Below are positions 32,147 to 39,887 of a stretch of DNA of 51,484 nucleotides, in pieces (positions within the stretch are counted from its first letter, which is position 1; each line of letters opens with the position of its first letter). Source of the stretch: Parabacteroides distasonis (GTDB lineage Bacteria > Bacteroidota > Bacteroidia > Bacteroidales > Tannerellaceae); the NCBI GenBank assembly GCA_021531775.1, contig JAFBIU010000024.1, positions 1 through 51,484 on the forward strand, written 5' to 3'. Below the pieces are notes generated by a model that was not told where the DNA came from, searched no databases, and saw only the letters and a list, made by a program, of their open reading frames with translations. A program made the position numbers and the translations under genes.

Positions 32147-32863
32147 ATGTCCTTATCTGACGATTTGATCGGACATAAATGGACCGATATGAGCGCGTTG
32201 TCTAATGCATCATCCCGAAGTGGCGGGCAAGAACCTACGCACATTGGACTTACCTCCAATGTCATCCCCGAAGGTAAATTACAAAGAGGGGTGTCGGTAG
32301 AGTACACGCTGGACCCAACGAAAAAGTGGTATGTGTTGCGCGTTTCCTACGGCCGGTCTATGAAGGCATCCGAACATATCGCCAAGCTGCAGATTGACTT
32401 CTATCATCCTCTACACAAAGTGGTGAAATTAGTGAACAATAAGCGTCGGAAAGTGACCGAACCGTTGCTCCCCAACCTGATTTTTGTCTATGCTCCAGAT
32501 GAGGTCGTTGAACAATTGGTCAAGGATCTCAACCCTGACGGTCTTTTGAGTTATTATTATAACCATTTCCATGAAGATCTGTACGGCAAGAATCCCCCTT
32601 TGACGATTTCGATTCCCAGCATGAACAACTTCATCCGTGCCACCAGTGTGGATGAAGCCGATATACGGGTCGTGAAAGCCAGCCAGTGTGTGTTCAAAAG
32701 TGGCGACCGTGTCCGGGTCACCGAAGGCACTTTCAAAGGGGTAGAGGGGCGAGTTGCCCGAGCCGGACGCCAGCAACGGGTGGTCGTCGAGCTGGAAGGC
32801 CTCTGCTTGGTAGCCACCGCCTATATCCCCACTGCATTTTTATGTCCGATACCAGCAACATAA
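32147..32863 (+). CDS. upxY: UpxY-family transcription antiterminator (NusG paralogue)
   Basis: The NusG-like N-terminal domain starts WYVLRVSYGRSMKASEHI and includes RKVTEPLLPNLIFVYA; a C-terminal KOW-like part reads FKSGDRVRVTEGTFKGVEGR and VVVELEGLCLVATAYIP. These define the UpxY/LoaP-type specialised NusG proteins that start capsule loci in Bacteroides and relatives. There they stop premature termination of their own operon while NusG serves the rest. Several starts are possible: 32057 (268 aa), 32147 (238 aa) and 32189 (224 aa); the WYVL motif is unusually far from all of them. First gene of the capsule locus. Confidence 0.88.
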   Translation: MSLSDDLIGHKWTDMSALSNASSRSGGQEPTHIGLTSNVIPEGKLQRGVSVEYTLDPTKKWYVLRVSYGRSMKASEHIAKLQIDFYHPLHKVVKLVNNKRRKVTEPLLPNLIFVYAPDEVVEQLVKDLNPDGLLSYYYNHFHEDLYGKNPPLTISIPSMNNFIRATSVDEADIRVVKASQCVFKSGDRVRVTEGTFKGVEGRVARAGRQQRVVVELEGLCLVATAYIPTAFLCPIPAT

Positions 32864-33150
32864 GTGACTTGCTCCGAGAACTTATGTTAAAACGCCTTTT
32901 AACATAAGTGTAATGGCTCTAGAACTTATGTTCTCTTTCTAAGTGGATCAAAGTTGGCCTTTGGGACCAACTGTAGATGGTCCCCCAATCCAACTGTAAA
33001 TCGCTGTTCAAATGAACTGTAATCGGCTGTTCAAGCCGTTAGTATAACTAAGGACAAACCGTAAGTATAACTAAGGAAGAGCCGTAAGTATAACCGATGA
33101 GGAGCCGTTAGTATAACTAAGAAAGAGCCGTAAACATATCATTGTATCGC
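32857..33150. repeat. Degenerate tandem array of thirteen 21-23 bp units
   Basis: Unit starts: 32857, 32880, 32901, 32924, 32947, 32969, 32992, 33015, 33036, 33059, 33082, 33105, 33128. Units 1 and 3 begin AACATAAGTG and units 2 and 4 begin ACTTATGTT, so they pair as hairpins. Units 6-8 begin AACTGTA. Units 9-12 read CCGT(A/T)AGTATAAC and differ at few positions; unit 13 is decayed. The first unit overlaps the upxY stop codon. The array and about 200 unremarkable bases fill the 483-base gap before the next gene. Confidence 0.7.
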
Positions 33151-33276
33151 ACTTGCTTGAAGTATTAAGCCAAATCAAGGGAGTTACTATTGTCCATTCG
33201 TCCAATCATAGCTATTCCATCTTGCATTTCAATAGCATCATCCGAGGAATTCCTCGCAAAATTTGAATAGTCAATG

Positions 33277-33832
33277 ACCCATAGCGTTTTGCGGCTGACG
33301 CTTATCAAGCGCACTACTTCTAAAAACATAAAAATATATTACCATCATGATAACCATCGGAGATAAATCCTTCAAATCCAATATTCCATTGGAGTCGATT
33401 CTGGCTGTCAAGACCAAGGTCGATATGCTGAAGATCATCCAGAAACTCGATCTCTACGTCAGTCCGAACTTGAAAAAGGAGGAGACAGCCCGACGAGTTG
33501 CTCGCGAGCTGTTAGGTGAACCCATTGCTATCATCAGTACCCTCTGTAAAGCCGAACTTGAACTCCTGGACGAACTCATCAAAGCCGGGGCCAATGCCTA
33601 CGTTGTACGCAAGGCCCGAAAGACAGAGTACAAACTTCAGAAGTACTGTTTGGTTCTCACCTACGAAGACGAGGAGAAGAATGAATGGCACATGCTGATG
33701 CCCGATTGTGTCCGTGAATCGTTAGCCCCCTATTGCCAGACCTATTTGGATCTGGCCAAACAAGGGAAGAAGGGCCCGACACCTAAAGATCTCCGCATGA
33801 TGGCCATGCTGAAAAGGTTATATGGGGAGGAA
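33277..33832 (+). repeat. Direct repeat copy A (about 555 bp)
   Basis: From ACCCATAGCGTTTTGCGGCTG onward this matches 35655-36211 almost base for base, including about 70 bases before the ATG and the whole small gene. The two copies lie 2378 bases apart and enclose the epimerase gene. Confidence 0.9.
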
Positions 33833-33835
33833 TGA
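33347..33835 (+). CDS. Conserved small capsule-locus protein of unknown function, intact copy
   Basis: A 162-residue soluble, Lys/Leu-rich protein (MITIGDKSFKSNIPLES...). Middle helices IAIISTLCKAELELLDELIK and a region WHMLMPDCVRESLAPYCQTY are the best conserved against its downstream copy. I do not recognise the family; it does not resemble UpxZ as far as I can recall, though it occupies the UpxZ-like position behind upxY. A regulatory role in capsule expression is an inference from position. Its near-identical copy at 35724 carries a stop codon. Confidence 0.8.
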   Translation: MITIGDKSFKSNIPLESILAVKTKVDMLKIIQKLDLYVSPNLKKEETARRVARELLGEPIAIISTLCKAELELLDELIKAGANAYVVRKARKTEYKLQKYCLVLTYEDEEKNEWHMLMPDCVRESLAPYCQTYLDLAKQGKKGPTPKDLRMMAMLKRLYGEE

Positions 33836-33914
33836 GTTATCATTGTCAATATTCTTTCCCAAGTATCTAAGCCAACTGAAAATGGCTTCAGAATCGAATA
33901 GTACGGCACTTATC

Positions 33915-33943
33915 CCTCCCTATACATTATATAATATAGGTAA
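33915..33943 (+). repeat. 29-bp exact copy of an epimerase coding segment
   Basis: CCTCCCTATACATTATATAA followed by TATAGGTAA is identical to 35304-35332 inside the epimerase gene, where it encodes PPYTLYNIGN. Here it lies in non-coding DNA, 560 bases before the epimerase start. The flanks do not match well. Confidence 0.8.
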
Positions 33944-34009
33944 GCATTCGAGAGTCTGGAATTAATATCGTATGCCAACTCATTCAGTCTATAGAACCTG
34001 TTTTTTTTG

Positions 34010-34266
34010 GCGTAACAAGGTGTTACGTTACGCATCGCAAAACAGCCAGACGACTCAAGACCGTTCGAGAAGGGTTCGAGGTCGTCTCGGATGCCAATCT
34101 TTATCTTATGTTAGACCGGAGTGATAAGTTAAGACCAATGCCAGGCATCACTTATGTTGAAATCGGGCATAACTCCCCGAGGTAAATTTTGCTACCTCGC
34201 GTGGAAACAAAAATTACAACCCGTACGAATCAGTTTTGGCAAGCGTAACGTAACAAGTTGTTACGC
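34010..34266. repeat. 24-bp inverted repeats flanking 209 bp upstream of the epimerase
   Basis: 34010-34033 (GCGTAACAAGGTGTTACGTT + ACGC) and 34243-34266 are inverted copies with two mismatches; each half is itself partly palindromic (GTAAC...GTTAC). Between them, CTTATGTT occurs at 34105 and 34151, 46 bases apart, and CGAGGTA/TACCTCG forms a hairpin near 34178-34200. It could be a pair of binding sites or a small invertible segment. Confidence 0.55.
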
Positions 34267-34292
34267 TAAAAAAAGTATTCAACTGAACCTGG

Positions 34293-34453
34293 GTTTATAG
34301 AATCAAGATACTTGGCCAAGTATCTTGACATGTTTGCCATTTTATCTTTAGATACTTTGCCTTTTATGTTTACATACTTTTCTTACTTTTCAGAGAAGAT
34401 ATACTTCATCGGCAATAGAAGATATACTTCTCGGACCAAGTAAGTATATCTTC
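34293..34453. repeat. Degenerate tandem array, seven units of exactly 23 bp
   Basis: Units start at 34293, 34316, 34339, 34362, 34385, 34408 and 34431 with no indels. Their second halves read AGATACTTGG, (inverted) CCAAGTATCT, AGATACTTTGCC, ACATACTTTTCTT, AGATATACTTC, AGATATACTTC and AGTATATCTTC. 34303-34328 is a perfect 26-bp palindrome centred on the unit 1/2 boundary, and 34387-34406 is perfectly inverted at 34442-34461. It ends 36 bases before the epimerase start, so it is in the leader of that gene. Confidence 0.7.
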
Positions 34454-34496
34454 TCTGAAAAAGGGGTTTTAGCAACAACAAGATAAATATATACCC

Positions 34497-35636
34497 ATGT
34501 TACATTATAATATAGATTTGAACGGCAAGACCATTCTTCTTACCGGAGTAGCAGGCTTCATCGGCAGCAATCTGGCCAAACGACTGTTGGCTGATTATCA
34601 AGACATCCAGATCATCGGAATAGACAGCATCACAAACTACTATGATGTCCATCTCAAAGAAGAACGATTACGCCAATTAGGTATCCAGAATCTACAGGAG
34701 CCCTTCGAATCGGCTGATTCGCGATTCCGTTTTATCCGAGGCGATATAGCAGACCGGATCATGGTAGATCTGTTGTTTGATACCTACCATCCGCAGATCG
34801 TTGTCAATCTGGCCGCCCAAGCAGGAGTCCGTTACAGCATCACCAATCCTGACAGCTACATCCAAAGCAACCTGATCGGTTTCTACAACATTTTGGAGGC
34901 CTGCCGTCATCACGAAGTGGAACACTTGGTTTATGCCAGTTCCAGTAGCGTCTATGGAACCAACAAGAAGATACCCTATTCTACGGACGACAAAGTGGAT
35001 AATCCGGTCAGCCTCTATGCCGCCACGAAGAAGAGCAACGAACTGATGGCCCATGCCTACTCGAAACTCTACAACATTCCGAGCACCGGCTTACGCTTCT
35101 TTACGGTCTATGGTCCAGCAGGCCGTCCTGATATGGCCTACTTCGGTTTCACGAACAAGCTGTTGAAAGGGGAGAAGATCCAGATCTTCAACTACGGCAA
35201 CTGCCAACGCGACTTCACCTATGTGGATGACATAGTCGAAGGCATCGTTCGGGTGATGCAACATGCGCCCGAAAAGAGTACTGGCGAGGATGGCCTTCCT
35301 GTTCCTCCCTATACATTATATAATATAGGTAACAATCATCCGGAAAATCTGCTGGATTTCGTACAGATCCTACATGAAGAACTGGTTCGTGCAGGAGTCC
35401 TTCCCGAAGATTACGACTTCGAAGCACACAAAGAACTGGTTCCCATGCAAGCTGGAGATGTTCCAGTGACTTATGCCGACACTTCTGCTTTAGAACGGGA
35501 CTTTGGCTTCAAACCATCGACTTCTTTGCGTGAAGGTTTGCGGAAATTTGCTGAATGGTATTCCGGATATTATCAACCATTCACGAAGATAGCTTCATGG
35601 GGTCGCGAAGATGTCTTCTCAAGCCAACGAAGGTAA
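34497..35636 (+). CDS. NAD-dependent epimerase, UDP-glucuronate 4-epimerase type
   Basis: A 379-residue extended SDR: LLTGVAGFIGSNLAKRLL (NAD site), GIDSITNYYDVHLKEERLRQ typical of UDP-GlcUA epimerases (CapI/LpsL-like), NLAAQAGVRYSI, ASSSSVYGTNKK with catalytic Ser, YAATKKSNE (YxxxK), and FFTVYGPAGRPDMA. It makes UDP-galacturonate from UDP-glucuronate for a capsule polymer. At the end it extends about 20 residues past the usual C-terminus (ITSWG-like KIASWGREDVFSSQRR). It is flanked on both sides by copies of the small conserved gene, as if inserted or captured. The UDP-sugar dehydrogenase at 49153 may supply its substrate. Confidence 0.9.
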   Translation: MLHYNIDLNGKTILLTGVAGFIGSNLAKRLLADYQDIQIIGIDSITNYYDVHLKEERLRQLGIQNLQEPFESADSRFRFIRGDIADRIMVDLLFDTYHPQIVVNLAAQAGVRYSITNPDSYIQSNLIGFYNILEACRHHEVEHLVYASSSSVYGTNKKIPYSTDDKVDNPVSLYAATKKSNELMAHAYSKLYNIPSTGLRFFTVYGPAGRPDMAYFGFTNKLLKGEKIQIFNYGNCQRDFTYVDDIVEGIVRVMQHAPEKSTGEDGLPVPPYTLYNIGNNHPENLLDFVQILHEELVRAGVLPEDYDFEAHKELVPMQAGDVPVTYADTSALERDFGFKPSTSLREGLRKFAEWYSGYYQPFTKIASWGREDVFSSQRR

Positions 35637-35654
35637 TCTCGAGAGAATGGCAGT

Positions 35655-36211
35655 ACCCATAGCGTTTTGCGGCTGTCGCTTATCAACCGCACTACTTCTA
35701 AAAGCATAAAATATATTACCATCATGATAACCATCGGAGATAAATCCTTCAAATCCAATATTCCATTGGAATCGATTTTGGCTGTCAAGACCAAGGTGGA
35801 CATGCTGAAGATCATCCAGAAACTCGATCTCTACGTCAGTCCGAACTTGAAAAAGGAGGAGACAGCCCGACGAGTTGCTCGCGAGCTGTTAGGTGAACCC
35901 ATTGCTATCATCAGTACCCTCTGTAAAGCCGAACTTGAACTCCTGGACGAACTCATCAAAGCCGGGGCCAATGCCTACGTTGTACGCAAGGCCCGAAAGA
36001 CAGAGTACAAACTTCAGAAGTACTGTTTGGTTCTTACCTACGAAGACGTGGAGAAGAACGAATGACACATGCTGATGCCCGATTGTGTCCGTGAATCGTT
36101 AGCCCCCTATTGCCAAACCTATTTGGATCTCGCCAAACAAGGAAAGAAGGGCCCAACACCCAAAGATCTCCGCATGATGGCCATGCTGAGAAGGTTGTAT
36201 GAGGAGGAGCA
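35655..36211 (+). repeat. Direct repeat copy B (about 555 bp)
   Basis: Second copy of the segment at 33277-33832, with scattered single-base changes. Recombination between the two in direct orientation would delete the epimerase and its leader. Confidence 0.9.
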
Positions 36212-36284
36212 GCCTATTCAATGTTACATAAATGTGACAAATCCCTTGATAAATCAACTAACAAGTAATCAATTGGTTATTTAA
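35724..36284 (+). pseudogene. Second copy of small capsule-locus gene, nonsense mutation
   Basis: It is almost identical to the gene at 33347 until codon 114, where TGG has become TGA at 36063-36065 (GAA-TGA-CAC-ATG instead of GAA-TGG-CAC-ATG). Beyond it the reading frame stays open and conserved (MLMPDCVRESLAPYCQTYLD) and runs past the usual end into PIQCYINVTNPLIN to 36284. The stop may leave a 113-aa product. Because only one base is changed, the inactivation looks recent, unless the stop is a sequencing error. Confidence 0.85.
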
Positions 36285-36425
36285 TGTTTTGGGAAAAGTT
36301 GGATGTTTACTAGCTATTTACTTTTAAAGATAGTAAGCAGGAAAAAGTTGCTCTAGTTCGGAGGAATACTGGCTTATTGATTTCATTAGCAAACTATAAT
36401 TATAATAATATAATAATCCACATAT

Positions 36426-37949
36426 ATGAAGAAAACAGGTAGGAATAATCAACGTATTGCTAAGAATACAGTGTTGTTATATATACGAATGGTAATCACA
36501 ATTATCATTTCATTATATACAAGTAGAGTTGTTCTTCAAGTTTTGGGCGTAGAAGATTATGGCATTTACGGAATTGTTGGTGGTGTGGTTATTATGATGA
36601 CATTCCTCAATTCTAGTATGAGTGGCGCAACCAGTCGTTTTATTACTTTTGCCATAGGAGAAAATAATAGAAGTAAGATAAGCGATGTGTTTAATACAGC
36701 CATTCATATTCACATATTGATTGCATTATTATTGTTTGTTGTTGCCGAGACAATTGGATTATGGTTTGTATCTAATAAGTTAATCATTCCAGAAAATAGG
36801 ATGTTTGCTGCTATAACAGTATACCATTTATCAGTGTTAGCAACAGTCGTATCAGTTATACAAACACCCTTCAATGCTACAATAATTGCGTATGAGCGTA
36901 TGTCTGTATTCGCATACATTGAAATATTGAATACAATTCTCAAGTTGCTGATTGTAATAATATTACCATATCTTCCTTTTGACAAACTAATATGTTATGG
37001 TACTTTCTTTTTCATCGTTAATATTATAATCTTATCAATCTATGTAGTATTCACTTATAACAACTTCATTGTGTGCAGAATAGCAAAACTCAGTAATAAA
37101 GAATACTATATACCAATGCTACAATATTGTCTATGGGACCTATTTGGAAGTCTTTCAGGTACCTTAAAGCAACAGGGTACAAATATCATAATCAATATGT
37201 TTTTTGGTGTACTTCTGAACGCGGCCAGTGCGATTGCGACACAAGTCCAAGCTGCAGTTTCGGGACTGGCATCGAATGTCATTCAAGCATTTAGACCTCA
37301 GATTATTAAAAGCTATTCTCAGAATAATTTAACTCAAATGCAAGAATATATATGTAACGCCATTAAATATACCTTATTAATGTATAGCATGTGTATAATA
37401 CCTTTATATGTAGAACTGGATTTTGTTTTAAAAACGTGGTTGGAAATAGTCCCTGAATATGCTTTGCAGTTTTGTAGGTGGTTGTTGGTTAGCAGTTATT
37501 TTGGATTGATAGTAATGATACTCATCACCTCTAATCACGCAACTGGTAAAATAAAATACTTAAGTACTGCTACAGGAATATATAACATGCTTATTTTGCC
37601 TGTCACATATATTTCTTATAAGTATTTTGATGTGTCTCCTGAAATGACATATATCATTAGTACGGGATTTGTTCTGCTTACGTTGATAACAGATTTGGTC
37701 ATAACTAAACATCTAATTCCAGAATTGTCATTGGGTAAGATAGTCGTTAGCATCCTAACTCCTCTCTCAATTTCTTTGTTAGTTTTTTTATTGGTTATGA
37801 TAATACCCTCCTATGGATTAGATTCTGTATCCGAATTGCTTTTTGTTGTGCTCGTTTCAATAATTAGCCATTTGGTCATAACATATTATTTCGTATTGTC
37901 TAAGGAAACAAAAGTGTCGATAATTGAAAAAATAAGAAAATATGTTTAG
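36426..37949 (+). CDS. wzx: Polysaccharide flippase (Wzx / MATE-like)
   Basis: A 507-residue membrane protein with about 12-14 hydrophobic segments, from NTVLLYIRMVITIIISLYTS at the N-terminus to LLFVVLVSIISHLVITYYFV at the end. RVVLQVLGVEDYGIYGIVGG is the family signature of O-antigen/polysaccharide transporters. It moves undecaprenyl-linked repeat units across the inner membrane. From here on the sequence is markedly more AT-rich than the upstream region. It overlaps the next gene by 8 bases. Confidence 0.9.
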   Translation: MKKTGRNNQRIAKNTVLLYIRMVITIIISLYTSRVVLQVLGVEDYGIYGIVGGVVIMMTFLNSSMSGATSRFITFAIGENNRSKISDVFNTAIHIHILIALLLFVVAETIGLWFVSNKLIIPENRMFAAITVYHLSVLATVVSVIQTPFNATIIAYERMSVFAYIEILNTILKLLIVIILPYLPFDKLICYGTFFFIVNIIILSIYVVFTYNNFIVCRIAKLSNKEYYIPMLQYCLWDLFGSLSGTLKQQGTNIIINMFFGVLLNAASAIATQVQAAVSGLASNVIQAFRPQIIKSYSQNNLTQMQEYICNAIKYTLLMYSMCIIPLYVELDFVLKTWLEIVPEYALQFCRWLLVSSYFGLIVMILITSNHATGKIKYLSTATGIYNMLILPVTYISYKYFDVSPEMTYIISTGFVLLTLITDLVITKHLIPELSLGKIVVSILTPLSISLLVFLLVMIIPSYGLDSVSELLFVVLVSIISHLVITYYFVLSKETKVSIIEKIRKYV

Positions 37950-38880
37950 TTTAATCTCCTCTTATATTCGCAATTTTGGTCTTGTAACAACATGGCGGGT
38001 ATTGCTCTGGCCTAAAATAGTATCGGTCATCACACATGAACAGTTATTTGTCATTAATCGTTCCAGCGTTCGAAAATTTGTGTATCTTCAGTTACGCGAT
38101 ATCATCCTTAAATACAGCAAACAGCAAATTTCTAAAGGGGCACCCATAGAAGAGGATTGTCCAATATGGATTTGTTGGTGGCAAGGAAAAGAACAAATGC
38201 CTGATCTGGCAAAGTTGTGTATGAGGTATGTCGAGAGGAATAAAGGGCAACACAAAATCATATTTGTAGATCAGGATAATTTCCAACAATATGTTACATT
38301 ACCAGATTTTCTATTAGAACGTCTGGAAAAAGGGAAAATCTCTATTACGCATTTTACGGATGTATTAAGATTTGCTTTACTTCAAAAGTATGGTGGTATT
38401 TGGCTGGATGCCTTGATCATGATGGTATCTCCCTTGCATATATCTAATTTATATTTCTACACAAACAAAAATGTTCCCAAGAATAATAACTATGTTTCTC
38501 AATGTCGGTGGACAGGCGGTGTTTTAGCATGTGGAAAAAATAATCCGTTAGTCAGCTATGTATATGAAAGCTATATAAGTTATTGGAGGAACAATCAAAT
38601 TGCAATAGATTACATGCTTATGGATTATATAATTGATATCGGTTATGAGGAAATAGGTTCTATCCGTGAAATGATTGATGAAGTTGATTACAATAATCCT
38701 AATTTCTACATATTAAAATCCATGTTTAATCAGGCGGTCGATATTCCAATAATTAATTCTATATATCAAGGAACAGAATTGCTATCGTTAAATCGGAGAT
38801 TTTTGTGTGAGGAGACTACTCCTTCTGGAGAACTAACCTATTATGGATATTTTAAAAAATATATATATGAAGAAATATGA
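37942..38880 (+). CDS. Capsular polysaccharide synthesis glycosyltransferase (GT32-like)
   Basis: A 312-residue soluble protein with CPIWICWWQGKEQMPDLAKL, HFTDVLRFALLQKYGG and IWLDALIMM (DxD-like position), matching the Caps_synth/GT32-like family that transfers a sugar in capsule repeat assembly. GVLACGKNNPLVSYVYESYI is also typical. It overlaps the flippase gene upstream and the GT2 gene downstream, so translation is coupled. Confidence 0.85.
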   Translation: MFSLISSYIRNFGLVTTWRVLLWPKIVSVITHEQLFVINRSSVRKFVYLQLRDIILKYSKQQISKGAPIEEDCPIWICWWQGKEQMPDLAKLCMRYVERNKGQHKIIFVDQDNFQQYVTLPDFLLERLEKGKISITHFTDVLRFALLQKYGGIWLDALIMMVSPLHISNLYFYTNKNVPKNNNYVSQCRWTGGVLACGKNNPLVSYVYESYISYWRNNQIAIDYMLMDYIIDIGYEEIGSIREMIDEVDYNNPNFYILKSMFNQAVDIPIINSIYQGTELLSLNRRFLCEETTPSGELTYYGYFKKYIYEEI

Positions 38881-39841
38881 TAATGAAATAAGTAATCCAA
38901 AAGTAACTATATGTGTACCAGCATATAATGTGGAAAACTATATTGAAAGATGTATTGATTCATTACAGCGACAAACGTTGAAAGACGTTGAAATTATTAT
39001 AGTTGATGATTGTTCTTCTGATCATACAATTGAAATAATAAGTGTATATACAGAGAGTGACAGAAGGATAAAATTAATAACGTGTGAGAGTAATAAAGGA
39101 TTAATGTATGTTAGAATGATGGGATACAAAGCTGCTACAGGAGATTATATTACCTTCTGCGACAGTGATGATGAAATGCCAGAGAATGCAATAGAATTAT
39201 TATATCAGAATGCTATACAACATAGTGCAGACATTGTTTCAGGAAATATGTTGTATAAATGTCATGATGGTCATGATGCAGTAATAACCTCTGAGCTAAA
39301 ATATGGATCGGATAGTGAGGCCGTGTATAAGTCAATGTTATGCGGAGAATTTAGGCATAATTTATGTAGTAAACTGTTTAAAAGGGAACTTTTACACAAA
39401 TTCCCATATCTATCATTGCAACATTTCATCAATGGTGAAGATGGTCTTTTATTCTATCAGATTGTGGAGCATGCCCACAAAATCATTCAAATTAATGAAA
39501 TCGTATATAACTACTATCAAAACTTGAGTTCTTCATCAAATGTTCGACTTACAGATTGGGGTTTAGAATGTGTCATTATGGGGAATAGTATGCGTGTGCA
39601 TACATGCTCAAAATTTCCAAAGCTGGCGAAAGATCTTCGAGCATGTATCCTTAATGTGATGGCTACACTTTATCGAAACAACTATAATGAAGATGGTGTT
39701 TTAAGACAACTGATTGATAAGTATAAACTCTCAAGTTATATTTCCATAGGAAACATCCTTAGATGTGCACATTTTAGGTTACTAATAAAGGCATTATATT
39801 ATATAAAGATTAGACCATGGCTGAGTGGTAAATCCAAATAA
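38867..39841 (+). CDS. Family 2 glycosyltransferase
   Basis: A 324-residue GT-A enzyme: VTICVPAYNVENYIERCIDS, IIVDDCSSDHT, and DxD-region TFCDSDDEMPENA. It lacks membrane segments, so it works at the cytoplasmic face. Start ATG 38867 is preferred to 38843, which would overlap the previous gene by 38 bases; 38867 overlaps by 14. The sugar is not predictable from sequence. Confidence 0.9.
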   Translation: MKKYDNEISNPKVTICVPAYNVENYIERCIDSLQRQTLKDVEIIIVDDCSSDHTIEIISVYTESDRRIKLITCESNKGLMYVRMMGYKAATGDYITFCDSDDEMPENAIELLYQNAIQHSADIVSGNMLYKCHDGHDAVITSELKYGSDSEAVYKSMLCGEFRHNLCSKLFKRELLHKFPYLSLQHFINGEDGLLFYQIVEHAHKIIQINEIVYNYYQNLSSSSNVRLTDWGLECVIMGNSMRVHTCSKFPKLAKDLRACILNVMATLYRNNYNEDGVLRQLIDKYKLSSYISIGNILRCAHFRLLIKALYYIKIRPWLSGKSK

Positions 39842-39887
39842 CAGTAATTCCGTATGAACGGATTGAATTTTCTAATATCTGATAACT

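Noticed and set aside
32857-33150. Array considered as a CRISPR
   Set aside because: Units follow each other without spacers, differ from each other, and no cas gene lies nearby.
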